A DNA stretch of 64,000 nucleotides, taken from UBA6168 sp964573725. Its GTDB lineage: Bacteria > Bacteroidota > Bacteroidia > Chitinophagales > Saprospiraceae. Of this stretch, positions 35,269 through 43,533 are shown piece by piece. Positions within the stretch are counted from its first letter, which is position 1. Each line of letters opens with the position of its first letter. The DNA lies in the NCBI GenBank assembly GCA_964573725.1, contig CAZNLJ010000010.1, forward strand, positions 62,001 to 126,000, given 5' to 3'. The notes under the pieces are model-generated. The model was not told the origin of the DNA. It did not search any database and worked only from the letters and a program-made list of their open reading frames with translations. Made by a program: the position numbers and the translations under genes.

Positions 35269-35811
35269 TCAGGATTTCTTGCTCCGGCGATATTTCAGGT
35301 TCAACACCCCGTTGTTGAAGCGGGTAACATCCACGAAATCGAAGGGCAAGGTCGTCCCCGACCCCGGAAACAGCCGGATGCCGCTTCCCAGCACCAAGGG
35401 CATGACACTGATCAGGAGTTCGTCCACCTGATTGGCGGTCAACAACCTGGCAATGATTCCACCACCACCGACCACCCAGATGTTTCCGGTTGCCTTGCGT
35501 CGGAGGCTTCGGACCACCGTATCCTCGAAATGGTTGAGCAGTTGGGTCCGGGGGGTCCGGACCGGATAATCGACACGGTGGGTGAGGACAAAGGTATCGC
35601 AACGGCCGTAAGGCCACTCCACACCGGCCGCGAGAATGGCCTCGTACGTGTGGCGGCCCATGACCAAGGTCCCGACGGACTGAATGAACCGCTCGTAGCC
35701 GTAATCCGCTTGCCCGGCGGAAGAAAAAACATCCAGCCAATCCAGCGAATGGTCCTCCCGGGCGATGAAACCGTCGATGGACATGGCTATGAATACTTTG
35801 ATTTCTTTCAT
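35269..35811 (-). CDS. Dihydrofolate reductase/RibD C-terminal family protein
   Basis: 180 residues from MKEIKVFIAMSIDGFIA, the family's typical opening. LDVFSS, GTLVMGRHTYEAIL (about 45-58) and NIWVVGGGGIIARLL (about 108-122) mark the NADPH-binding RibD C-terminal fold, and LVLGSGIRLFPG follows. Small stand-alone members are reductases of uncertain substrate, often annotated YyaP/YwjB-like. It is not the essential FolA type. It is divergent from recR. Confidence 0.85.
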   Translation of the reverse strand: MKEIKVFIAMSIDGFIAREDHSLDWLDVFSSAGQADYGYERFIQSVGTLVMGRHTYEAILAAGVEWPYGRCDTFVLTHRVDYPVRTPRTQLLNHFEDTVVRSLRRKATGNIWVVGGGGIIARLLTANQVDELLISVMPLVLGSGIRLFPGSGTTLPFDFVDVTRFNNGVLNLKYRRSKKS

Positions 35812-36030
35812 CAGGAAGTGTTTTGTCCGGAACAAAGACCCGTCGGGCCCTCCTCCGCGGATCGGGAGGAATATCGCCGGGGTATCCGGGAAGGACCGTC
35901 GGCAAAGGTAACATCCCGCCACCAGAGATGAAATGCGGAAACAACCGGCTGCGGCCGGTCGGCCTGGGAAACGTGCGGGCCAATTTTTCAATAGTCAGGT
36001 CCATGAACGCCATATTTACCGGCAGTACCT

Positions 36031-36038
36031 TAATTTTG
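36031..36038 (+). promoter_or_regulatory. Candidate -7 element for recR
   Basis: TAATTTTG lies 12 bases before the ATG at 36051 and 33 before the ATG at 36072. It excludes the further-upstream in-frame ATG at 36003 as the start if it is the real promoter. Confidence 0.45.
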
Positions 36039-36071
36039 GGCGGCAGGGAAATGCAAACCAAGCTGAATACC

Positions 36072-36689
36072 ATGGTTTTTTCATCCAAACTGATCGAACA
36101 GGCAGTGGGCGCGTTCGCCGGTTTGCCGGGAATCGGTCGGAAGACGGCCCTCCGGCTCACCTTGTACCTTGTGAATAAGGATGCGGCCGTCGCGGAAAAT
36201 TTCGCCCGGGTCATCCTGCAACTGCGGCGGGAAATCCGGCATTGCCAGGTCTGCCACAATCTCAGCGATATGCCGACCTGCCAGATTTGCCTGGACCCCC
36301 GTCGCGACCAAACCGCCATTTGTGTGGTGGAGAGCATCCGCGATGTCATGGCCATCGAGGATACCGGCCAATACCGGGGCACCTACCATGTGCTCGGCGG
36401 CCTGATCAACCCGATGGAAGGCATCGGTCCCGACGAGCTGGCCATCGATTCCTTGTTGCACCGCGTATCCGAAGGAAAGGTGGCGGAGGTAATCCTCGCC
36501 ATCTCCCCGACCATCGAGGGCGATACCACCATGTTCTACCTGTCCCGGAAACTGAAGGAAACCGGGATCCGGATCAGCGCCATCGCCAGGGGCGTTTCCT
36601 TCGGCGGCGAACTGGAATATGCGGACGAGGTGACGCTCGGCAGAAGCATCGTCGCCCGGCTACCTTACCATACCGGACCGGACCGGTAG
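36072..36689 (+). CDS. recR: Recombination mediator RecR
   Basis: 205 residues from MVFSSKLIEQAV, matching the usual RecR start and length; the in-frame ATG at 36051 has a better purine-rich upstream (GGCAGGGAA) and is an alternative. The helix-hairpin-helix is LPGIGRKTALRL (about 18-29), the Cys4 zinc finger is CQVC...CQIC (about 57-75), and the TOPRIM domain begins AICVVESIRD (about 81). It acts with RecO/RecF to load RecA on gapped DNA. The gene is followed by a glycosyltransferase, so it is not in the classic dnaX-ybaB-recR order. Confidence 0.93.
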   Translation: MVFSSKLIEQAVGAFAGLPGIGRKTALRLTLYLVNKDAAVAENFARVILQLRREIRHCQVCHNLSDMPTCQICLDPRRDQTAICVVESIRDVMAIEDTGQYRGTYHVLGGLINPMEGIGPDELAIDSLLHRVSEGKVAEVILAISPTIEGDTTMFYLSRKLKETGIRISAIARGVSFGGELEYADEVTLGRSIVARLPYHTGPDR

Positions 36690-36745
36690 TCCGCCGGCAT
36701 GCCCCGGCGACCGGACCCGGGAACCAACACCCTTATTCCACCTGC

Positions 36746-38767
36746 ATGCAACTGTCCGTTGTCATCGTCAATTACAATGTCCAGTATTTCCTGGAACAAG
36801 CGCTGTTGTCGGTCCGGAAGGCGGCCGCCGGGCTGGACGCGGAGGTGTTCGTGGTGGACAACAATTCGGTGGACAATTCCGTGGCCATGGTCCGGGAGAA
36901 GTTTCCCGAGGTCATCCTGATCGCCAATCCGCACAACCCCGGTTTTTCCACCGCCAACAACCAGGCCATCCGGATGGCCCGGGGCCGGTATGTCCTGCTG
37001 CTCAACCCGGATACGGTAGTCCGGGAGGATACCTTTCGGAAATGCCTGGCCTTCATGGATACCCACCCCCACGCCGGGGCCCTGGGTGTGCGCATGATCG
37101 ACGGCAGCGGCAAGTTCCTGCCGGAAAGCAAACGCGGATTCCCCACGCCGTTCGTAGCCTTTTGCAAAACCTTCGGCCTGTCCGGCCTGTTCCCCCGATC
37201 CAAGGTCTTCAACCGCTACCACCTGGGGTATCTCGACGAACACGCGACGCATGTCGTCGATGTCCTCGCCGGTGCCTTCCTGCTGCTCCGCCGGGAAGCA
37301 TTGGACAAGGCCGGACTCCTGGACGAATCCTTCTTCATGTACGGGGAGGACATCGACCTGAGCTACCGGATCGTAAAGGCCGGCTATCGGAATTATTACT
37401 TCGCCGACACCACCATCATCCACTACAAGGGGGAAAGCACCAAGAAAGGCAGCCTGAACTACGTGCGTACCTTTTACCAGGCGATGATCATCTTTGCGCG
37501 GAAACACTTCCGGGGAAGGGAGGCGAGCCTGTTCATCGCCATGATCTACGGAGCGATCTACCTGCGGGCCGGATTCACCCTGCTGCACGGTTTGCTCCGG
37601 AAAAGTGCCCTGCCCTTGTCGGATGCCGGGCTGATGCTGGGCGGCCTGTTCTTCCTGCAGCACTTCTGGGCAGGGTATTATCACCAGGACCCGGATTATT
37701 ACGAGCAGAGTTCCGCCTGGTTCAACCGACTCCTCTACACCGGCCTGTGGGTAGGTTCCGTATTTTTTTCCGGCGGGTACGACGAACCGGGCAACCTGCG
37801 CCGCCTGGTCCGGGGACTGTTGTTCGGCACGCTCCTGCTGTCGGCCATCTACGGCTTTCTCCCCTTGGCGCTGCGTCCTTCCCGCGCAATTCTGCTCCTG
37901 GGTGCCGCCTGGGCTGTCACCGGCACCGTCCTGGCCCGAACCGTCCTGCATTTTTTGCGGACCGGCAACCTGTCGGTCGGTCGGCAGCGACCCGACAACC
38001 TGGTCATCGCCGGATCGGCCCGGGAGAGCGAACGCGTCCGGAACCTGCTCGGGCAGGCCGGCGTGCAAAAGAATTACATCGGTACCGTATCTCCCGCCAC
38101 CGCCGGCGCGCTCGGTATTCCGGAGGAAAGCTTTGCCCGCACTTTCCTCGCCACCATGGACCAACTCGATGAGGTCGTCCATTTCTTCAAGGTGGACGAG
38201 ATCATCTTCTGTTCCAGGGATGTCAGTTCCGAACAGATCATGTCCTGGATGAGCCGGCTCGGTCCCGGCATCAGCTACAAGATCGTACCCTTGGAAAGCC
38301 TCAGCATCATCGGCAGCAACTCCAAGGATGCCGCCGGTGAATTGTATACCATCGAAGTCCGGTTCCGAATCGCCGGCAGGACGGCGCAGCGCAACAAGCG
38401 CATGCTGGACCTCGGCCTCACCATCGGGTTCCTTCCTCTCTTTCCGTTGCTGTGCTTGGTGGTGCGGCATCCCGGCGGATTCCTCCGCAACATGGTCGCG
38501 GTGGCGGCGGGAAAAAAGAGCTGGGTGGGTTATGCCCTACCGGCATCCGGCGTACTTCCCGCCATCCGGCCCGGCGTGCTTTCGCCGCCCGACGCCCTGG
38601 GCCACAGGAAGCCGGACCCTCCCACCCTCCGCCGCCTGGATTTCCACTACGCCAAGGACTACAGTACCGGACAAGACCTGGAAATTTGCTTCCGGGGCCG
38701 GCGGTCCTTGGGCCGGAACACACCGCATTTCCCGCCGCCGGACGGCCCCTCCGCATCCGCCGGATGA
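36746..38767 (+). CDS. GT2 glycosyltransferase fused to a degenerate sugar-phosphate-transferase-like module
   Basis: 673 residues. The N-terminal GT2 domain (about 1-240) has VVIVNYNVQYFLEQ, NPHNPGFSTANNQA, LLNPDTVV (D-x-D region) and FFMYGEDIDLSYR (catalytic acid region), like rhamnosyltransferases. Two to four membrane segments follow (about 270-410). Next comes a Rossmann-like part (DNLVIAGSARESERVRNLL, about 415-500) resembling the central domain of WcaJ-type initiating transferases. The C-terminal QRNKRMLDLGLTIGFLPLFPLL membrane segment (about 550) and a short tail recall the catalytic PGT domain, but its Q-E-R-x-G and KFRSM motifs are absent. It probably adds a sugar in cell-surface glycan synthesis, with the second module structural or regulatory. 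Confidence 0.82.
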   Translation: MQLSVVIVNYNVQYFLEQALLSVRKAAAGLDAEVFVVDNNSVDNSVAMVREKFPEVILIANPHNPGFSTANNQAIRMARGRYVLLLNPDTVVREDTFRKCLAFMDTHPHAGALGVRMIDGSGKFLPESKRGFPTPFVAFCKTFGLSGLFPRSKVFNRYHLGYLDEHATHVVDVLAGAFLLLRREALDKAGLLDESFFMYGEDIDLSYRIVKAGYRNYYFADTTIIHYKGESTKKGSLNYVRTFYQAMIIFARKHFRGREASLFIAMIYGAIYLRAGFTLLHGLLRKSALPLSDAGLMLGGLFFLQHFWAGYYHQDPDYYEQSSAWFNRLLYTGLWVGSVFFSGGYDEPGNLRRLVRGLLFGTLLLSAIYGFLPLALRPSRAILLLGAAWAVTGTVLARTVLHFLRTGNLSVGRQRPDNLVIAGSARESERVRNLLGQAGVQKNYIGTVSPATAGALGIPEESFARTFLATMDQLDEVVHFFKVDEIIFCSRDVSSEQIMSWMSRLGPGISYKIVPLESLSIIGSNSKDAAGELYTIEVRFRIAGRTAQRNKRMLDLGLTIGFLPLFPLLCLVVRHPGGFLRNMVAVAAGKKSWVGYALPASGVLPAIRPGVLSPPDALGHRKPDPPTLRRLDFHYAKDYSTGQDLEICFRGRRSLGRNTPHFPPPDGPSASAG

Positions 38768-39084
38768 CGGCAAGCCCGTTCCGCCCCCGTTCCGCCGTGG
38801 TACGCATCGCCCCACGCACCGATACAGCCGGCAAGGCGGCCCGCCGGATGACGGATCGGGCCGGAAAGCGCCCGACATCACCCCGGCATCACCGTATCCG
38901 ACAGCGGAAGCCCGGATGACAACCGCCGATGGCGGGGACAAGCGGACCAGCCGGACCTGCAGGAAACGGGAACATCCGGGCGGTATCGGACCTTGCGGGT
39001 ATCCGCAGCTGCCCGGTGGAGCGGAATCGGGGAAGCGGGAGCAGGGAATTGGAAGCGGGAGCGATATCACCCGGACGGAACCGG
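38768..39084. other. Convergent intergenic region, nothing recognised
   Basis: 317 GC-rich bases between the GT2 fusion and the icmF stop. No terminator-like hairpin with a T-tract, RNA gene or repeat was seen. Confidence 0.5.
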
Positions 39085-42000
39085 TCACATATTACGCCTG
39101 TACTGCCCGCCCACCTGGTACAAGGCCTGGGTGATATCACCGAGCGAGCAGCATTTCACCACCTCCATCAAGGCGGCGAAAATATTGCCGTGCCCCAGGG
39201 CGGTAGCCCGTAAATCCTCGAGCGCCTTTGCGCCGGCCTCCCCGTGGGCCTGCCGGAGGTTTTCCACCGTGTCGATTTGAATCCGCTTTTCCGCTTCCGT
39301 AGACCGGATGACCTCCCTGGGCAATATCGTGGGGGAGCCGTCCTTGGCCAGGAAGGTGTTGACACCGACGACCGGCAATTCGCCGGTATGTTTCAAATGT
39401 TCGTAGTGCATGCTTTCCTCCTGGATCTTGCCGCGTTGGTACATGGTCTCCATGGCACCCAGCACCCCGCCCCTTTCCGTTATCCGGTCGAATTCCGCCA
39501 GGACGGCTTCCTCCACCAGGTCGGTCAGCTCCTCGATGATGAAACTGCCTTGCAACGGATTTTCGTTCCTGGCCAGACCCAACTCGTGATTGATGATCAG
39601 CTGGATCGCCACGGCCCGCCGGACACTTTCCTCCGTGGGTGTGGTGATGGCCTCATCGTAGGCGTTGGTATGCAAGGAATTGCAATTGTCATAAATGGCA
39701 TATAAGGCCTGGAGGGTCGTTCGGATGTCGTTGAAGTCTATTTCCTGGGCGTGAAGGGAACGGCCGCTCGTCTGGATGTGGTATTTGAGCAGCTGCGAGC
39801 GCTCGTTGGCACCATACTTTTCCCGCATGGCTTTCGCCCAGATGCGGCGGGCCACCCGACCGATAACGGCATATTCCGGGTCGATACCATTGGAAAAGAA
39901 GAAGGACAGGTTCGGGGCGAAATCATCGACGGCCATCCCCCGGCTGAGGTAGTACTCCACGAAGGTAAAGCCGTTCGCCAGCGTGAAGGCCAGCTGGGTG
40001 ATGGGATTCGCACCGGCCTCCGCAATATGATAGCCGGATATGGATACCGAGTAGAAGTTGCGCACCTGATGCTCGATGAAGTGTTCCTGCACATCACCCA
40101 TGAGTTTCAACGAGAACTCCGTACTGAAGATACAAGTGTTCTGGGCTTGGTCTTCCTTGAGGATATCCGCCTGCACGGTCCCCCTGACCGCGGAGAGGGC
40201 CTGGGCTTTCAGTCGGCGGTAGACCGGTTCCGGAAGCACCTGGTCGCCGGTGATTCCCAGCAAGAGCAGACCCAGGCCGTCGTTGCCTTCCGGAATATCC
40301 CCGTGGTAAGTCGGCCGCGGAAGCCCCCGGTCGTCGTACAAGGCCTTCAGCCGGGTCTCCACCAGGTGTTCCAACCCGTGTTCGCGGATATACCGTTCGC
40401 ACTGTTGGTCGATGGCCGCATTCATGAAGAAGGCACAGATCGTCGCCGCCGGACCGTTGATGGTCATGCTGACGGAGGTGGCGGGATCGCACAGGTCGAA
40501 GCCGGAATACAGCTTTTTCGCATCATCCAGGCAACAGATACTGACCCCGGCGTTACCGATTTTCCCATAAATATCGGGGCGGTGGCCAGGATTCTCCCCG
40601 TAGAGCGTGACACTGTCGAACGCGGTGGACAAGCGGTTGGCGGGCATCCCGTAGCTCAGGTAATGGAACCTTCGGTTGGTCCGTTCCGGTCCTCCTTCCC
40701 CGGCGAACATGCGGGTGGGGTCCTCCCCTTTCCTTTTGAAAGGAAAAACACCGGCGGTAAAAGGGAACGTGCCGGGTACATTTTCCTGCAGGCACCAGCG
40801 GACGATATCGCCCCAATCCTTGTATTTCGGCAGTACGACCCGGGGAATGTCGAGTCCGGACAAGGACTTGGTACGGACCGGTACCCGGATATCCTTTCCG
40901 CGGACGGAATAAGTGAAGACTTCCGCGGCATAGGCCGCCTTTTTCGACGGCCACTCCTCCAGCAGCGAGCGGACGGAAGGCGCCAGCCCCGGTTCGGTCG
41001 CCGCATAAGTCTCGCGCAAGCCCTGCAAGGTCTGGTCCCGGGCAGGCAGTTCCGAGGCACCGACGACCCGGATGGCCTCATCCAATCCATACAGGTTGCG
41101 GGCGACCGCTTCCTGCCGCTCGGCCCATGCGTCGTACCGACGGTTGTTTTCGGCGATCTCGGAAAGGTAGCGCATCCGGCTGGCAGGGATGATGAAAATC
41201 TTTTCGCTCATTTCATCCGTTGCCCGGAACCGGGAAGGGAAAGCGGCGCCGGTCTTTTCCGTCAGCATCGCCATCAACCGGGTATACAGCAGGTTGGTAC
41301 CGGGGTCGTTGAACTGCGAGGCGATCGTACCGACCACCGGCATCGCGTCCAACGGGTCCGAAAAACGCTGGTGGGCCCGTTGGTATTGCTTGCGGACATC
41401 CCGCAGGGCATCCTGTCCGCCCCGTTTTTCGAATTTATTGATGGCGATGAGGTCTGCGAAATCGATCATGTCGATTTTTTCCAACTGGGAGGCCGCGCCG
41501 AACTCCGGGGTCATCACATAAAGCGAAACATCGGAATGGTCGACGATCTCGGTATCCGACTGGCCGATGCCGGACGTTTCCAGGACCACCAGGTCGTATG
41601 CCGCCGCCTTGAGGATATCGACGGCGGAACGCACATACCTGGAGAGGGCGAGGTTGGACTGGCGGGTTGCGAGGGAACGCATGAAGACCCGGTCATGGGT
41701 GACGGTATTCATGCGGATCCGGTCGCCGAGCAGGGCACCGCCGCTCCGGCGTTTGGAAGGATCTACGGACACCACGGCGATGTGCTTGTCCTGGAAGTCC
41801 ATCAGAAAGCGGCGCATGATCTCGTCGACCAGGCTGGATTTACCGGCACCGCCGGTACCGGTGATTCCCAGCACCGGAGTCCGCTGCAAATGAGGCAGCC
41901 GGTCGAAGACAGCCTGGATCTGCGGGCGGACTTCCCGGTCGAAGTGTTCCGGATCGTTTTCCGCCCCGGAAATCAGCCGGGCCACCGCCGAGGGGTCCCG

Positions 42001-42480
42001 GTCGGAGAGCCGGTCCACCGCACCGGCCAGGTTCCTGCCGGTAGGAAAATCGCACTGTTGCAGCAGGTCGTTGACCATCCCTTGCAGTCCCATGCGCCGG
42101 CCGTCATCCGGGGCGTAGATACGGGTGATGCCGTAGGCGTGCAAGGCCTCGATTTCGGAGGGCAGGATAGTACCGCCGCCGCCGCCGAAGATCCGGATAT
42201 GGCCGGCCCCCTTTTCCCGGAGCAGGTCGTGCATATAGCGGAAGAACTCCATATGTCCCCCCTGGTAGCTGGTGACGGCGATACCCTGGACATCCTCCTG
42301 GATGGCGGTATGGACGATTTCACCGGCGGAGCGGTTATGGCCGAGGTGGATGACTTCCGCACCGCTGGCCTGCATGATACGGCGCATGATGTTGATGGCG
42401 GCGTCGTGCCCGTCGAACAGACTGGCGGCCGTAACGATACGGATCTTGTACGTGGAGACGTAGGGTTGGGCTTCCTGCAT
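39085..42480 (-). CDS. icmF: Fused isobutyryl-CoA mutase with G-protein chaperone (IcmF)
   Basis: 1131 residues. The N-terminal B12-binding domain (about 1-140) has [14 protein letters not shown]; the His that ligates cobalt is present but the last Gly of D-x-H-x-x-G is Ala. The MeaB-like GTPase domain (about 190-420) has the P-loop [16 protein letters not shown], and NKFEKRGG marks the guanine-specificity region. The C-terminal mutase domain (about 560-1131) has [25 protein letters not shown] and [17 protein letters not shown]. The Phe in RFHY and the Gln in ANPITQ fit isobutyryl-CoA mutase rather than methylmalonyl-CoA mutase. It interconverts isobutyryl-CoA and butyryl-CoA using adenosylcobalamin. 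It has its own promoter-like element; the next minus-strand gene upstream is DUF4249. Confidence 0.92.
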   Translation of the reverse strand: MQEAQPYVSTYKIRIVTAASLFDGHDAAINIMRRIMQASGAEVIHLGHNRSAGEIVHTAIQEDVQGIAVTSYQGGHMEFFRYMHDLLREKGAGHIRIFGGGGGTILPSEIEALHAYGITRIYAPDDGRRMGLQGMVNDLLQQCDFPTGRNLAGAVDRLSDRDPSAVARLISGAENDPEHFDREVRPQIQAVFDRLPHLQRTPVLGITGTGGAGKSSLVDEIMRRFLMDFQDKHIAVVSVDPSKRRSGGALLGDRIRMNTVTHDRVFMRSLATRQSNLALSRYVRSAVDILKAAAYDLVVLETSGIGQSDTEIVDHSDVSLYVMTPEFGAASQLEKIDMIDFADLIAINKFEKRGGQDALRDVRKQYQRAHQRFSDPLDAMPVVGTIASQFNDPGTNLLYTRLMAMLTEKTGAAFPSRFRATDEMSEKIFIIPASRMRYLSEIAENNRRYDAWAERQEAVARNLYGLDEAIRVVGASELPARDQTLQGLRETYAATEPGLAPSVRSLLEEWPSKKAAYAAEVFTYSVRGKDIRVPVRTKSLSGLDIPRVVLPKYKDWGDIVRWCLQENVPGTFPFTAGVFPFKRKGEDPTRMFAGEGGPERTNRRFHYLSYGMPANRLSTAFDSVTLYGENPGHRPDIYGKIGNAGVSICCLDDAKKLYSGFDLCDPATSVSMTINGPAATICAFFMNAAIDQQCERYIREHGLEHLVETRLKALYDDRGLPRPTYHGDIPEGNDGLGLLLLGITGDQVLPEPVYRRLKAQALSAVRGTVQADILKEDQAQNTCIFSTEFSLKLMGDVQEHFIEHQVRNFYSVSISGYHIAEAGANPITQLAFTLANGFTFVEYYLSRGMAVDDFAPNLSFFFSNGIDPEYAVIGRVARRIWAKAMREKYGANERSQLLKYHIQTSGRSLHAQEIDFNDIRTTLQALYAIYDNCNSLHTNAYDEAITTPTEESVRRAVAIQLIINHELGLARNENPLQGSFIIEELTDLVEEAVLAEFDRITERGGVLGAMETMYQRGKIQEESMHYEHLKHTGELPVVGVNTFLAKDGSPTILPREVIRSTEAEKRIQIDTVENLRQAHGEAGAKALEDLRATALGHGNIFAALMEVVKCCSLGDITQALYQVGGQYRRNM

Positions 42481-42544
42481 GGTCTGATTTGGTTCTGAAT
42501 GGTCAGGGGCCGGGATACCCCGGCATATTGTCGGCGGAACACCA

Positions 42545-42552
42545 CAAATGTA
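42545..42552 (-). promoter_or_regulatory. Candidate -7 element for icmF
   Basis: Minus-strand TACATTTG lies 64 bases before the icmF start, in the 169-base gap after the DUF4249 gene. Confidence 0.45.
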
Positions 42553-42649
42553 CGAAAAGGACGGCGGAGGTGCAGGCCGGACGGCCGTCGGGTCGGGCCC
42601 TTTCATGCCAGGCCGCCAAGGGGCGGCATCGATGCGGTTTGAGGCGACC

Positions 42650-43504
42650 CTATTTTTCCACCACCGTCATCCGGCGGTCGTATTGCAGGGCCGTGAAAAT
42701 GCCGATGGCGCCGGTGACGTTCGACTGGATGCCGCTGGGTTGTCCGAAAGGATTACCGTTCGAGGAAATGGCATTGAAGGTACTCAACCAAAAGTCGTAG
42801 TACGCCCGGTCGATATGGAAAATCGTATTGTAAATCGTATCCCCCTCCTTCAATTCGTAGCCACTGCCGAACACCAATATACGGTCGTCCACGAAATCGT
42901 CATTGGTGACGAAATCCTGGTCCGGGATGGAATCCAGGGAATGGATGTGGTACATGCGGCGGTAATAGTTGTTGGCGTCGGGATCGTCCGTGATGTAGGT
43001 CAGCGCGCGGGCGAGGGTATCGCGGACCAGGTCGAACTCCACGACCACGCTGTCGACGGGAACCGGCGGCAACAAGCGGGTGGAGCCGGTGATGACATCC
43101 CCGGAGCGGGTGCGGACCAGGAGGGTGAACGGCTGCTCGTAGTCGATCGGTACCTTTTCCGTCGAAAAATAATTGTAGACCTTGACTTTTTCGAAGAGTG
43201 CGGCCACGTCGATACCGTTCTGCAGGGGATAGTCCACCCCGGCATGGGAGACCGTGACCATGGCACTGTCCTCGAGGATGGACGAGACGAACTCGGTGGG
43301 ATCCGTGGGGAAAGGCTCGAAAAAGGGCAGGCTCTTGCTCAGGGAGAGCCGGAACGGTTCGCCGGGCTCGAGATAGCATTCCACGACGTACTGCGGGGCA
43401 TATTCGGGCAGGTCCAGGTCGATTTCCTTTTCCAGGTTGCCGCAGCCCGGCAGGACGGCCAGCAGCAGCGGAAGGAGGAAGGGCGTAAGAAACCGTGTTG
43501 TCAT
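42650..43504 (-). CDS. DUF4249 family lipoprotein
   Basis: 284 residues from [15 protein letters not shown]. The signal peptide ends with the lipobox VLPGC (about 17-21). The [21 protein letters not shown] stretch (about 42-62) and the tail with [22 protein letters not shown] are typical of DUF4249. These are Bacteroidota outer-membrane lipoproteins encoded directly after TonB-dependent receptors, as here (29-base gap). It probably caps or assists that receptor in uptake of an unknown ligand. Confidence 0.88.
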   Translation of the reverse strand: MTTRFLTPFLLPLLLAVLPGCGNLEKEIDLDLPEYAPQYVVECYLEPGEPFRLSLSKSLPFFEPFPTDPTEFVSSILEDSAMVTVSHAGVDYPLQNGIDVAALFEKVKVYNYFSTEKVPIDYEQPFTLLVRTRSGDVITGSTRLLPPVPVDSVVVEFDLVRDTLARALTYITDDPDANNYYRRMYHIHSLDSIPDQDFVTNDDFVDDRILVFGSGYELKEGDTIYNTIFHIDRAYYDFWLSTFNAISSNGNPFGQPSGIQSNVTGAIGIFTALQYDRRMTVVEK

Positions 43505-43533
43505 GACGGATGGATTTGGATGAACAGGTCCGC

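Noticed and set aside
39168..42480. Cobalamin riboswitch upstream of icmF
   Set aside because: The 169-base upstream gap lacks the conserved B12-box-like sequence, and icmF uses but does not make or import cobalamin.
39751..42498. A 915-codon open frame on the plus strand opposite icmF
   Set aside because: It is the antisense of a clearly recognised enzyme. High GC removes stop codons from antisense frames, and the product has no family features.
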